Assembly: GCA_035906255.1 (NCBI GenBank)
Contig: JAMIFM010000021.1
Coordinates: 1 to 64,000, forward strand
Length of the DNA stretch: 64,000 nt
DNA from: SB11 sp035906255
GTDB taxonomy: Bacteria > Bacteroidota > Bacteroidia > UBA8524
Direction: 5' to 3'
Shown here: piece after piece, positions 1 to 9,038 of the stretch
Position numbering within the stretch: the first letter of the stretch is position 1
How the letters are laid out: each line of letters begins with the position of its first letter
Translations under genes and position numbers: made by a program
The notes under the pieces: generated by a model
Told to the model about the DNA's origin: nothing
What the model saw: only the letters and a program-made list of their open reading frames with translations
Databases searched by the model: none

Positions 1-760
1 CTCCGTTCATTACATAATATTTATCAACTTTTGATAATTCAGAGCTATTGATTTGTTCACCTTTACTAATAACACATATTGAACCTAAAGGCACACATTT
101 AAAATCTTCTTTCTTTTGATTAAAAATCTTTTGACAAAGCCCCTTAATTAAGGTTTCTAATCTTTGAATTATTTTGCTTTGGGTGGCTATTCTATCGTCT
201 ATCAACGTGAGAAAAGATGAAATTTTTTGTTGTTCAGTTAAAGAAGGGAAAAAGAGTTCTATATTCTTTATGTTCTCAAAATTTAATCCTTCCCGTCCAC
301 TACCGGTTTGTATGCTCTGAAAAATATTTTGTCCTTTAGTTGAAGATAAAATAGGTTGTATAAATCTTGGCATGAATTCTTTATGTAGCCTTATTATACA
401 AACGTGTTGGTTGACGTTTCCAATTTTAAAATCATGTGGTACAACACAACTCCTTCCTAATGAAGCTCCCGTAATATTTAAAAGAATATCATTTGCTTGA
501 ACTATACTATTTCCCATCTCACTGTTTATTTCTTCCGGAATAAAAACAGAGTTTTCAAGTTCCAATCTGTCATTATTTACATTCTGACTTCTGATAAACA
601 GAACTCCATCGAGGGTATAGTTTGCCTCCCCACCTAAAGGCGTTTTCCCACTATTTATTTTTTCCGCTACCTCTCCAAGCCTCTTCTTCTCCCACTCCCC
701 CTCAAATCCCTTAAATCTCAAATTGGGAACGTTACCCATTTTTTTTCTTTTCTCCTTCAT
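1..760 (-). CDS. hsdS: Type I restriction enzyme specificity subunit HsdS (partial)
   Basis: Target-recognition subunit of a type I restriction-modification enzyme; it pairs with the HsdM encoded just upstream. The frame reads MKEKRKKMGNVPNLRFKGF, then a first target-recognition domain of about 150 residues, and then the central conserved region (FFPSLTEQQKISSFL... IDDRIATQSKIIQRLETLIKG), which forms the HsdS helical spacer. The reading frame is still open at base 1, so the second recognition domain and the stop lie outside the window. Two ATGs are possible: 760 (KEKRKK leader) and 739 (MGNVPNLRF, the usual HsdS beginning); an AAGGAG sequence sits about 12 bases before 739, so 739 may be the true start. 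The hsdM stop is about 50 bases upstream, consistent with one hsdM-hsdS transcript. The DNA target cannot be read from the sequence. Confidence 0.93.
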   Translation of the reverse strand, partial: MKEKRKKMGNVPNLRFKGFEGEWEKKRLGEVAEKINSGKTPLGGEANYTLDGVLFIRSQNVNNDRLELENSVFIPEEINSEMGNSIVQANDILLNITGASLGRSCVVPHDFKIGNVNQHVCIIRLHKEFMPRFIQPILSSTKGQNIFQSIQTGSGREGLNFENIKNIELFFPSLTEQQKISSFLTLIDDRIATQSKIIQRLETLIKGLCQKIFNQKKEDFKCVPLGSICVISKGEQINSSELSKVDKYYVMNG

Positions 761-808
761 TACACTATTTTATATCTCAGCTTATTAAACTTAAGGATTA
801 GTGGGCGT

Positions 809-2425
809 TTAATATGAAAAAACCAAGCCCAACTCTTTAAAATAAACGTCTATCTGTTTATCTAAATCCTCCCGCTTGGCTTCCAGTTCTTTTATCTCTC
901 TCATCACGGCATCAATATCAATTTCTTCTTCCTCTTCAAACGTATCTACGTAACGAGGGATATTAAGGTTATAATCATTGTCGGCAATCTCTTTTAGCGA
1001 GGCCGAATAACTGTACTTTTCTATTACCGTTCTGTTTCGATAGGTATCGATTATTTTGTCAATATGCTCATCCAATAAAATATTTTGGGTTTTTACCTTT
1101 TCAAAATCATTACTGGCATCTATAAACAAAATATCATCAGGCGTTTCTCGGCATTTTTTAAACACTAAAATACAGGTGGGAATGCTGGTTCCGTAAAAGA
1201 TGTTAGCAGGCAGGCCAATTACAGCATCCAGATAGTTTTTGTTTTCAATCAAATACCTTCGGATATGTTGTTCGGCAGCACCCCTGAATAATACCCCGTG
1301 TGGCAATACAACTGCCATAATACCATTTTCAGACAAATGATAAATCATGTGCTGCACAAAAGCAAAATCTGCCTTGCTTGCAGGGGCAAGTTTGCCATAT
1401 TGACTAAAGCGGTCATCACTTGTAAATATGGGGTTGGCGCTCCAATTTGCAGAAAATGGAGGATTTGCTACTATGGCTTCAAAAGGTAAATCCTCTAAGT
1501 GTTGCGGATGTTCAAGCGTATCTTCTTGTTTAATATCAAAATCACGATAATGGACTCCGTGCAAAATCATATTCATGCGTGCAAGGTTATAGGTAGTACG
1601 ATTCATTTCCTGCCCGTAAAACATTGCCACATCTTTTACTTCCCTTGCCACACGAAGCAGTAGTGAACCTGAACCACAAGTAGGATCGTACACTGACTTT
1701 AGCTTGTGCTTTCCGGTAGTAACTATTTTAGCCAGAATTTTAGAAACCTCTTGAGGAGTATAAAACTCACCTGCCTTTTTTCCTGCCCCACTGGCAAATT
1801 GACCAATAAGGTATTCGTAAGCATCTCCCAATACATCCAACTCTGTGTTTTTCAACTTAAAGTCAATCTTATCAAGATGTGAGAGTACTTTTGCTATTAT
1901 AGCATTTCTTGCACTTGGGGTCTTGCCTAATTTTGTACTATTTAAGTCCATATCTTCAAAGAGGTTATCAAAATCCTCTTCGCTATCGGTTCCCATAGTA
2001 CTTAACTGGATGTTTGTTAAGATTTTTTGTAAATCTTCTAAAATAAAATTGGTTTTATTTTCGTCAAACTCACTGGCTTCTTCATTAGTCCCCATTCCCC
2101 TCTTAGCCACTTCAGAGAAGAGTTCTTCGGGTTTTAGAAAGTAGCCCAACTTTTGTAACGCTTCTTCTTTTATACCATCTAATAATTCACTTCCTAAATC
2201 GTTATTTTTTCCATACCGAGCATCCGGATTAGTGATTGCTTTAAAAAACACTTTGTCTTGTGTCAAAATATCGTTAGCGAAAATTTCCATTTTCTCGCTC
2301 AGGTATTTATAGAAAATAAAACCCAGTATGTAATCGCGAAATTCGTCCGCATTCATTTTGCCTCTAAGGGTATTGGCTATATTCCAAAGCTGTTGCTCTA
2401 ATAGTCGTTTTTGGTCCTCTGACAT
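809..2425 (-). CDS. hsdM: Type I restriction-modification methyltransferase HsdM
   Basis: N6-adenine DNA methyltransferase subunit of the type I system, 538 residues (normal length). The N-terminal HsdM helical domain (residues about 7-150) is followed by the SAM-binding motif I DPTCGSGS (247-254) and the catalytic motif IV NPPF (321-324). The segment GEFYTPQEVSKIL (219-231) just before motif I is typical of the family. A short coiled coil (EIKELEAKREDLDKQI) closes the protein, the usual contact region with HsdS. It is the first gene of the pair; no hsdR is seen on its upstream side, so a restriction subunit, if present, lies beyond the left edge after hsdS. The start codon at 2425 is the only ATG near the conserved N-terminus. 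Identification is secure; whether the system restricts DNA cannot be judged here. Confidence 0.97.
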   Translation of the reverse strand: MSEDQKRLLEQQLWNIANTLRGKMNADEFRDYILGFIFYKYLSEKMEIFANDILTQDKVFFKAITNPDARYGKNNDLGSELLDGIKEEALQKLGYFLKPEELFSEVAKRGMGTNEEASEFDENKTNFILEDLQKILTNIQLSTMGTDSEEDFDNLFEDMDLNSTKLGKTPSARNAIIAKVLSHLDKIDFKLKNTELDVLGDAYEYLIGQFASGAGKKAGEFYTPQEVSKILAKIVTTGKHKLKSVYDPTCGSGSLLLRVAREVKDVAMFYGQEMNRTTYNLARMNMILHGVHYRDFDIKQEDTLEHPQHLEDLPFEAIVANPPFSANWSANPIFTSDDRFSQYGKLAPASKADFAFVQHMIYHLSENGIMAVVLPHGVLFRGAAEQHIRRYLIENKNYLDAVIGLPANIFYGTSIPTCILVFKKCRETPDDILFIDASNDFEKVKTQNILLDEHIDKIIDTYRNRTVIEKYSYSASLKEIADNDYNLNIPRYVDTFEEEEEIDIDAVMREIKELEAKREDLDKQIDVYFKELGLVFSY

Positions 2426-3159
2426 GTTATAAATCTTTAATTATAATCTTCTATGAGGTTAAAACCCCAATGCGATTAATTTGGGCTAATTTACGCTATA
2501 AGTTAATGTGAAATTTAAAAAAACAGATTTTACAGGGCCAAGGATTATTAATCGCGCTAATTATGACTGCTATACATAAGTGGTAGTATGAAATTTTCAC
2601 GTTTCTTTTGGAAATATTTTTCAATTACCTATCACCCTTGATTTTGAGTTTACCATTTAGTATATTCATTTTCTTATTTGAACAGCTAATCCTGTAACTT
2701 CAAGAACAGGCTCATCTTCGTTGGGTGAACTTTCCTGTGCAAAAGGATGAAATTTACTGATATTCTGAGTTTTTTAGTGTGTCCAATTTTGCGTTTTTCT
2801 CAACATAGGCCAATGTACGTACCCATGAAACAAGGTAGGAGAAACAAAATAACAACGTTAAATTATAATCGAAGGACCAAAAGACTTTAATCTTTCAGAA
2901 TTCAGTAAAGGTATTTATACTATACGTTTAGAAACATAAGATAGGGTTTACACTCAAAAAATTGTATAAAAGTAAGCGGCCCTTTTAAAAGGGCCGCTTA
3001 CTTTTATATCTCAATTAACGAACAGGTTAGTTTTTCATATCGGTGACCTTTTCAAAAGCTTAACATGGGGACTTAAAAGGACTTAAACCGAGATAATCCG
3101 CCCAAACGCTTACAAAAACAAAAAATCTTAAAGAGTTTCTCCAATCATCCATCTGCTTT
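2426..3159. other. Intergenic region between hsdM and ssrA
   Basis: About 730 bases without a convincing gene. It is AT-rich and should contain the hsdM promoter near its left end. The only clear structure is the long perfect palindrome at 2965-3008, listed separately. I see no RNA gene or repeat shared with the rest of the window. Confidence 0.6.
2965..3008. terminator. 44-bp perfect palindrome, probable bidirectional terminator
   Basis: Perfect self-complementary stretch of 44 bases centred between 2986 and 2987. The core is AGCGGCCC-TTTTAAAA-GGGCCGCT and the outer arms are A/T-rich, so U tracts would follow the stem on either strand. No gene ends directly at it: hsdM begins more than 400 bases to the left and ssrA has its own terminator to the right. 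Confidence 0.55.
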
Positions 3160-3193
3160 AAAACAACAAAACCCTTGCTGTACAAGGGTTTTA
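3160..3193 (-). terminator. Rho-independent terminator of ssrA
   Basis: On the minus strand a stem AAAACCCTTG / CAAGGGTTTT with a five-base loop is followed by GTTGTTTT. It starts about ten bases after the tmRNA 3' end at 3202, as expected for termination of the tmRNA precursor. Confidence 0.8.
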
Positions 3194-3201
3194 TGATTTT
3201 G

Positions 3202-3565
3202 TGGAGCTGAGGGGAGTCGAACCCCTGTCCGGAGCAGGAATTTGTTGCGCTTTCTACATGCTTATTGGCAGTTATTTTCGGGTATTGCTTGGCCTGCCAA
3301 TTGCCATAACACTACCTTAGGTTGCTAATAATCTGTCGGGTTAGCAACAATTACCCGCAAATACCCGATATATTGACCGTTCCTGATGATAAGCTATCGG
3401 ATGAACCTACCGGAACGGTTGGCAAAGCGTAATCGTCCTGATTAGGCAGCCAAAGCGAAGTTATTTTCGCCGTTTGTTTTTTGAGCGTTCAGATTATAGG
3501 GCATCCGCACAAGGCCCTGCATGCTTACACACAAACCGCTCTACCCGTCAATTCCAGTCAGCCCC
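3202..3565 (-). ncRNA. ssrA: Transfer-messenger RNA (tmRNA)
   Basis: tmRNA rescues stalled ribosomes and tags the nascent protein for proteolysis. Minus strand, about 364 nt. The 5' end GGGGCTGACTGGAATTGACG (3565 downward) and the 3' end with the T-loop GGTTCGACTCCC and CAGCTCC are the canonical one-piece tmRNA termini; GGGGCUG pairs with CAGCUCC to form the acceptor stem with one G-U pair. After the discriminator A the DNA reads C-A, so CCA is not fully encoded and must be added. The tag ORF is at 3471-3442: GGC GAA AAT AAC TTC GCT TTG GCT GCC TAA, i.e. GENNFALAA if GGC is the resume codon. Repeated GC-rich inverted segments on both sides fit the tmRNA pseudoknots. A -7 box lies upstream and a terminator downstream. 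Confidence 0.96.
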
Positions 3566-3583
3566 ATAGTGGTTTGCAGCCTG

Positions 3584-3591
3584 CAAAGATA
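3584..3591 (-). promoter_or_regulatory. Bacteroidota-type -7 box for ssrA
   Basis: On the minus strand TATCTTTG fits TAnnTTTG. It lies 18 bases before the mature tmRNA 5' end, leaving a short 5' extension for RNase P to remove. A TTTTTG lies upstream, but at a shorter spacing (13 bases) than the usual -33 box. Confidence 0.6.
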
Positions 3592-3672
3592 CAACCAACC
3601 ATTGCAAAAAGCGTACATTATTTAATTTTCTATACAAAAGACGATATATAATCAGATACTCTTTTCAATCTT

Positions 3673-3680
3673 TACCTTTG
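3673..3680 (+). promoter_or_regulatory. Bacteroidota-type -7 box for the lysine dehydrogenase gene
   Basis: TACCTTTG matches TAnnTTTG exactly and ends six bases before the ATG at 3687. Transcription starting about seven bases downstream would produce a leaderless or nearly leaderless mRNA. No clear -33 TTTG is visible. Confidence 0.45.
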
Positions 3681-3686
3681 CCATTG

Positions 3687-4883
3687 ATGAAAATTGCCCT
3701 ATTGCGCGAGCGGAAGAACCCGCCCGACGAACGTGTTGCCCTAACTCCCCAACAAGCTGCTGAAGTAATGCGGGTATTTCCCGGTACTGAAGTAATTGTA
3801 CAACACTCTCCTTTCAGGTGTTTTAAAGATGAAGAATACGAAGCCTTGGGTTTAAAAGTACAGGAAGATGTAAGTGATGCGGATATTTTATTGGGTATTA
3901 AGGAAATTCCTATCGAACATTTGATTAAGGGTAAAACCTATTTGTTTTTCTCTCATACCATAAAGAAACAACCTTACAACCGCAATATGCTGCGCGAAAT
4001 ACTAAAGCGGCGCATAAAACTGGTGGATTACGAATGTCTTGTATGGGAAAACGGCAGCCGAATCTTGGGATTTGGCAGGTTTGCGGGTATTATAGGCACT
4101 TATAACGGATTGCGAACTTGGGGTCAGAAATTTACGTTATACGACCTTGAACCTGCTCATAAGCTGGATACTTATGATGCGCTGAAAAAACACCTGAAAC
4201 TGGTTACATTTCCCCCTATGAAAATTGCCCTTTGCGGTGATGGCCGAGTAGCGCACGGCAGCCTTGAATTATTACGATATGCGGGGTTTAGAGAAGTTAC
4301 AAGAGAAGAGCTAATTGAAGAGTCTTACAATGTGCCTGTATTTGCCCATTTGCGCCCTGAGGATTTTTATGCCCGAAAGGACGGGGAATTGTGGGATAAA
4401 TCAGATTTTTATGTGCACCCCGAAGAGTATGTGAGTACCTTTTTACCTTACGCTGAAGTAACGGATTTAATGATAAATGCCATTTATTGGCACAACAAAA
4501 TACCTGTGTTCTTTACCAAAGAAAATATGAAATCTCAGGGTTTCAGAATTAAGGTAATTGCTGACATTACTTGTGATATTGACGGAAGTATCCCCTGCAC
4601 TGTACGGGCAACTACTATTGCCGACCCTGTGTATGGGTGGCACAGTTATTATGAAAAGGAAACCGAACCATACTTGCCTAATACGGTGGATATTATGGCC
4701 GTTGGTAACCTGCCTTGCGAATTACCGAAGGATGCTTCGTATGAATTCGGGCAATCATTGCTTAAATACGTAATGGGCCCTTTGCTGATGAATGATAAGG
4801 ATAATATTATAAAAAGGGCCACAATTACTGAAAACGGCTCGCTTACTGAACGTTATAACTATTTAGGAGATTACGTTGCGTAA
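3687..4883 (+). CDS. Saccharopine/lysine dehydrogenase (LYS1-like, alanine dehydrogenase/PNT family)
   Basis: 398-residue NAD(P)-dependent oxidoreductase of the alanine dehydrogenase / pyridine nucleotide transhydrogenase N-terminal family. The start MKIALLRERKNPPDERVALTPQQA carries the family substrate-binding DxRVALTP motif, and the central segment MKIALCGDGRVAHGSLELLRYAG (about 170-195) is the Rossmann nucleotide-binding turn. Length and sequence match the NAD+-dependent saccharopine dehydrogenase (L-lysine-forming) type often found in Bacteroidota, so a role in lysine metabolism is likely; an alanine-dehydrogenase-like activity cannot be excluded. ATG 3687 is chosen over a TTG nine bases upstream because that TTG overlaps the promoter -7 box. 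Monocistronic; a hairpin terminator follows. Confidence 0.85.
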   Translation: MKIALLRERKNPPDERVALTPQQAAEVMRVFPGTEVIVQHSPFRCFKDEEYEALGLKVQEDVSDADILLGIKEIPIEHLIKGKTYLFFSHTIKKQPYNRNMLREILKRRIKLVDYECLVWENGSRILGFGRFAGIIGTYNGLRTWGQKFTLYDLEPAHKLDTYDALKKHLKLVTFPPMKIALCGDGRVAHGSLELLRYAGFREVTREELIEESYNVPVFAHLRPEDFYARKDGELWDKSDFYVHPEEYVSTFLPYAEVTDLMINAIYWHNKIPVFFTKENMKSQGFRIKVIADITCDIDGSIPCTVRATTIADPVYGWHSYYEKETEPYLPNTVDIMAVGNLPCELPKDASYEFGQSLLKYVMGPLLMNDKDNIIKRATITENGSLTERYNYLGDYVA

Positions 4884-4894
4884 ATAAATTGAGA

Positions 4895-4923
4895 AAGCCG
4901 TCAGCTTTCCCAAGCGACGGCTT
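4895..4923. terminator. Bidirectional terminator between convergent genes
   Basis: Stem AAGCCGTC / GACGGCTT extended by an inner GCTT / AAGC pair with a TCCC loop. It lies between the stop of the plus-strand dehydrogenase (4883) and the stop of the minus-strand membrane protein (4959), so it can serve both. Confidence 0.75.
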
Positions 4924-4958
4924 ACACCAATTTATAATGAACCTAACTGCTAACTAAT

Positions 4959-7028
4959 TTATTTTGATGTATTATTAACCCTATCAACACTAACTGTTTG
5001 TTCTTCGCCACTTTTCAAGCCCAAAAACTTCTTTAACTCTTTATTGCTGCGTATAGGTTTGGAGCTTACTCTTAAAACAGCTTCATTTTTCCCCTCTGTA
5101 AACCTTGAAAAATCAACGGCATCAATCACCCCTACATAGTCACCTTTCAATACAACAAACAACTGGTTGTTATCCGTTTCAACATATTTCAATGTATTGT
5201 TGCAACACTTGTAGTAGTAGTTTGACATTAAGGCATTTCGTTTTTTCATCAATAAATACGCTATATCCACCTTAACCTCTTCATCACCGTCAATAAAATC
5301 AAGGGTTATCTCTTTTGCCCCGGCTAACTGCACGGGATTATCGGTATTATAAATCCCAAACTTATCGGCACTAAAGGCATTTCGTATCGAGCTATAATTA
5401 ACTGCTTGGTCATCAGCACTTTTTAACAGCGCCTCTTGTTGTGCCATTTGCTGCTTTTGTCGCTCAGCTTGCGCAGCCAGCCATTTTGCAGTTGCTTCTT
5501 TACGGAGTTCTTCAAGCTCTTCCATTTTCTTTGCAAGTTGCTTGTTGTATTCAGCCAGTCGCACCTTAAACTCCCCTACAGCATTTTCATAATCAGCCCC
5601 TTGAAGGATTGGATGCACCAATAACTCAATACTGTTTGTATTTCTTAGGTTATACCTTAATGGTGCATACGAGTTTTGATTTAGTGGCAGCAAACGTATA
5701 TTTCCGTCATAAACAAAATCTGCTTGCTGTGCACTATCTTCAACTGCACTGTTTATATCATTTCGCTTATTCTTTTCTTTTCTGTCTTTGTTCTTTGCTG
5801 TTTTTGACGTTGCTTTTTTGCGGATAAATAAGTTACGAACACTTTGCACAAAACGTTCCCACCAAGTTTGTTTCTTAATCTCAACATTTCTGCGGTTCAT
5901 TGTCTCTTCATCCTGTGTATGGTATTCACTCAATGAAGGGGTGTAATATTCACCGCGCTCAAGTTTCATTGATAATAGCCCTGTGTTATTATCTACCATA
6001 CTAATATCAACCCTGTTCCAAAAATAATTGTACACAAACGGCCTAAAGCTCTTATCAGTAGTGTCCACCTCAAACGTAACTCCCATAAAGAGTGCCAGTT
6101 CAGGATGCCTTACCGTATCAGCCATTAATGTAAAATTGGTTTTTGCAGTATTTAAGGTTTTTGGAGGCAAGGGTATGTTTCTTTTCAACTCTTCAATTTC
6201 TGCCAACTTCATGTCCATCTCATCACTTCTTAAACCATCAATGCTTATCTCACCTGCACTGAAATCATTGTTTATTAACTCTGTTTTTTGAGTAACAGAT
6301 AAAGGTGGTTCTTTTTCCCAATTAGCATTGCTCAAAAACTGCCAGTTACGCGCTACGGTATCTAAATAATAGTTATTGAATTTAGGATGTTTAGCTACTG
6401 TTTTTTGTTTAATTGTGACTGGGCAAGCGGGGTTAACCAATACTTGTTTTCCATCTTTCCAGCCTTGTATTTCAAACATTCCTGCCGATTCAAACACAAA
6501 CTTCTGACCTGCACTGTCATAGGTCATAGGAATGCCGCTCACCGCAAAGTCCACAGGGTCATTCATTTCCCTGTATTTTATTACCACTTTTCCACTCACC
6601 TCTTCTCCATCCGCAGTTAAAAAAGGGCATGCAGGTATTTCAATTCGTGTACCGCTATGCACTTCAATCGCTTTAGCTTCACCACTTGTAACCGTGTACG
6701 AGGTAAAATCTACGTCAAACCCTTTAAATGCGGGCTTGATAAAAGCTCCATCATGAGCAGGCTGTGATGCTTGCTGAATAGGGGTAGTTTCAGCCAAAGG
6801 CTCAACAGGCTTAGGCTGTTCTGCTTTAAAATTAAACGCCGATGAAGCAATAATGGCTGCACCAATAACAGCAGCACCTGTGCCGCCCCAAAACCACCAT
6901 TTTTTATAAAACGGGAGTGTTGCCGCCGAGTAGCCTTTCATCACCGCCCCAAAATCTTGCATTTGCCCAATGCTGTTGCTATCTATGGGTGTGCGGTTTA
7001 TATTTATTTTAATTCGTTGATTTTTCAT
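4959..7028 (-). CDS. ECF-sigma-linked transmembrane protein, putative anti-sigma/surface sensor
   Basis: 689 residues. A short cytoplasmic tail (about 45 residues) is followed by one transmembrane helix (WWFWGGTGAAVIGAAIIASSAF, about 45-66) and a large periplasmic part. The latter has a conserved region with GTRIEIPACPF, GKVVIKYREMNDPVDF and SGIPMTYDSAG (about 130-195), a positively charged linker, a coiled coil rich in K/E/Q (about 495-545), and a C-terminal domain ending KELKKFLGL. The gene lies 11 bases downstream of an ECF sigma gene on the same strand, so an anti-sigma or signal-sensing role is the natural inference, although the cytoplasmic tail shows no classical zinc anti-sigma motif. 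The periplasmic part is homologous throughout to the secreted protein at 40907-43291. The ligand is unknown. The start is well placed relative to the sigma stop. Confidence 0.7.
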   Translation of the reverse strand: MKNQRIKININRTPIDSNSIGQMQDFGAVMKGYSAATLPFYKKWWFWGGTGAAVIGAAIIASSAFNFKAEQPKPVEPLAETTPIQQASQPAHDGAFIKPAFKGFDVDFTSYTVTSGEAKAIEVHSGTRIEIPACPFLTADGEEVSGKVVIKYREMNDPVDFAVSGIPMTYDSAGQKFVFESAGMFEIQGWKDGKQVLVNPACPVTIKQKTVAKHPKFNNYYLDTVARNWQFLSNANWEKEPPLSVTQKTELINNDFSAGEISIDGLRSDEMDMKLAEIEELKRNIPLPPKTLNTAKTNFTLMADTVRHPELALFMGVTFEVDTTDKSFRPFVYNYFWNRVDISMVDNNTGLLSMKLERGEYYTPSLSEYHTQDEETMNRRNVEIKKQTWWERFVQSVRNLFIRKKATSKTAKNKDRKEKNKRNDINSAVEDSAQQADFVYDGNIRLLPLNQNSYAPLRYNLRNTNSIELLVHPILQGADYENAVGEFKVRLAEYNKQLAKKMEELEELRKEATAKWLAAQAERQKQQMAQQEALLKSADDQAVNYSSIRNAFSADKFGIYNTDNPVQLAGAKEITLDFIDGDEEVKVDIAYLLMKKRNALMSNYYYKCCNNTLKYVETDNNQLFVVLKGDYVGVIDAVDFSRFTEGKNEAVLRVSSKPIRSNKELKKFLGLKSGEEQTVSVDRVNNTSK

Positions 7029-7039
7029 GGGTGTAATTT

Positions 7040-7660
7040 TTAAGCCTCCTTCATCACATTTTTAATCCTATCAAGCAATCGGTACAACCGCACCTTTGCA
7101 TTATTCTCTGTTATATCAAGTATTTCACCTATTTCTTTAAAGCTGCGCTTTTCAAAAAACCGCATCTCCACCAACATAAGGTTTTCAGCATCCAACTCTG
7201 CTAATACGTTTGCCAATTGGTCATAATAATCTTCGTAGCGATCCTCTTCCATTTCATCAATCAAATCATCCAACCCATCGCTTTCAATATTTATAGTGCG
7301 GTCGGCCTTGCGGCTGTTAAACCATTTATTAAGTTCATTAACTGCTATGCGGTATAACCATGAAGAAAACGGAAAACCCCTGTGTTCAAATTTTTTGATA
7401 TTAACCATTGCGTTAATAAATACCTGTTGGGTAATATCCTGTGCGGTATCAGTTTCATTCAATCGCTGGTAAACAAATCTGAAAATGGGCTCAAAGTATT
7501 TTTTATACAGCGGTTCAAACGCTTCGGGGCGTTTTTTTGCTGCATCTATAAGCTCCTTCTCCCCTTGTATATTGGGTGGAGGAACGTTGTATCCGGGGGA
7601 TGGATTCATACGCAATTTTAATAAGGGTTCTACAAAACTCAACAGTGCGCTTTGTTTCAT
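7040..7660 (-). CDS. ECF-type RNA polymerase sigma factor
   Basis: 206-residue sigma70-family regulator. Region 2 spans about 46-100 (FEPLYKKYFEPIFRFVYQRL, then DTAQDITQQVFINA, and the -10-binding SSWLYRIAVNELNKW). Region 4 is about 155-200 (LMLVEMRFFEKRSFKEIGEIL, then the HTH recognition helix DITENNAKVRLYRLLDRIK). Regions 1 and 3 are absent, as in ECF sigmas. It has an unusual N-terminal extension of about 35 residues, so translation might begin at the internal Met at residue 18 (MNPSPGYN). The next gene downstream is its likely membrane partner, 11 bases away, suggesting one operon. Target promoters cannot be named from this window. Confidence 0.93.
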   Translation of the reverse strand: MKQSALLSFVEPLLKLRMNPSPGYNVPPPNIQGEKELIDAAKKRPEAFEPLYKKYFEPIFRFVYQRLNETDTAQDITQQVFINAMVNIKKFEHRGFPFSSWLYRIAVNELNKWFNSRKADRTINIESDGLDDLIDEMEEDRYEDYYDQLANVLAELDAENLMLVEMRFFEKRSFKEIGEILDITENNAKVRLYRLLDRIKNVMKEA

Positions 7661-7802
7661 ACCCTTGTAATACGATAACGTGTAAAAAGATACACAGAGT
7701 TTGTGAGTTTTTTGTTTTTGAATATTTGGATGAACCCCTATGTTAGTTACAAGTATTGTGAACTGTACTATTTTTTATAACTTTCAGCTTTAAAGTAACG
7801 CT

Positions 7803-8888
7803 ATGACCGCCTTTGTAATTGACGAACTGATAGAGAAAGCCAACACGCTGCCTGCACGATTTTATACCGACCCTGAGATATTTGAAGAGTTAAAGGAAAA
7901 AGTATTTACCCGCAGTTGGCAGTTTATTGCCGATACTAATGCGGTAAAGGTGCAGGGAGATATGTACCCGTTCAGTTTTTTAGAAGGGTATGTGGATGAA
8001 CCGCTATTGTTTACGAAGGATGGCAATGAACAATTACACTGCTTATCGAACGTATGTACACACAGGGGCAATATATTGGTAAAAAACCCAACCAACGGCA
8101 ACCGTGTAATGTGCGGCTATCATGGTCGCTGCTTTGAGTTGGACGGAAGTTTTCGCAGTATGCCTGAAACTAAAGGCATGGAGAATTTCCCCTCCCCTGC
8201 TGATAATTTGGCCAAAGCTCCGTTTGCACAATGGAGCAAGTTTTTGTTTGCATCCATTAACCCTGCTTTTGATTTTAGAGAGTTGGTAGATGACATGGAG
8301 CAGCGTATCGGCTGGATGCCTTTGCGTGACTTTTGGTTTGAACCTGTACGCTCACAAGATTATTTGGTAAAGGCAAATTGGGCTTTATACGTTGATAATT
8401 ACTTAGAGGGATTCCATATTCCTTTTATCCATAAAGAACTGGCCAGTGCACTTGATTTTGGCAATTACAGTTATGAAATGTACGAATATGCCAACCTGCA
8501 ATTGGGTATAGGTAAAAGCGGGGATGTTTTGTTTGATTTACCCCCTACATCACCCGACTACGGCAAAAATGTAGCTGCTTATTATTACTGGCTGTTCCCC
8601 AATATGATGTTTAATTTTTACCCTTGGGGTTTGAGTATGAATATTGTGAAACCCATCGGCCCTGAACTTTCAAAGGTGAGTTACCGCGCGTATGTGTGGG
8701 ACGAAACAAAGCTAAACATGGGTGCAGGCGGGGCTATTGACAAGGTGGAGCGTGAAGACCAAAACATTGTAGAGGCAGTACAACGCGGTGTTAAATCAAG
8801 ATTATACAAGCAAGGTCGTTTTTCGCCACGCATGGAAAAAGGCGTACACCATTTCCATACCTTGTTATCAAGGTTTATGAATGGTTAA
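7803..8888 (+). CDS. Rieske non-heme iron oxygenase, alpha-subunit type
   Basis: 361 residues. The N-terminal Rieske [2Fe-2S] domain has ligands Cys85-x-His87 (CTH) and Cys104-x2-His107 (CGYH). The C-terminal catalytic SRPBCC-fold domain has NYLEGFHIPFIH (199-210), with two of the mononuclear-iron ligands as His205 and His210; the acidic third ligand should lie in the EREDQNIVEAVQ segment (about residues 318-330). This is the alpha-subunit architecture of ring-hydroxylating dioxygenases and of choline/glycine-betaine monooxygenases. The substrate is not evident, and no reductase or ferredoxin gene lies next to it, so electrons must come from elsewhere. Monocistronic, facing away from the sigma operon. 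Confidence 0.88.
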   Translation: MTAFVIDELIEKANTLPARFYTDPEIFEELKEKVFTRSWQFIADTNAVKVQGDMYPFSFLEGYVDEPLLFTKDGNEQLHCLSNVCTHRGNILVKNPTNGNRVMCGYHGRCFELDGSFRSMPETKGMENFPSPADNLAKAPFAQWSKFLFASINPAFDFRELVDDMEQRIGWMPLRDFWFEPVRSQDYLVKANWALYVDNYLEGFHIPFIHKELASALDFGNYSYEMYEYANLQLGIGKSGDVLFDLPPTSPDYGKNVAAYYYWLFPNMMFNFYPWGLSMNIVKPIGPELSKVSYRAYVWDETKLNMGAGGAIDKVEREDQNIVEAVQRGVKSRLYKQGRFSPRMEKGVHHFHTLLSRFMNG

Positions 8889-9038
8889 GTTGTTTTTATT
8901 AGCTGCTAAGGCACGAAGTTACCAAGCAACCCTCTTTGTGGCATAGAGCCTTTTATGAGGTTACTAACCAATTAGCAATTAATAAAATGAGGGTGATAGA
9001 GTTTTAGATACATATAATTGTTACTATCGTTGCCCCAC

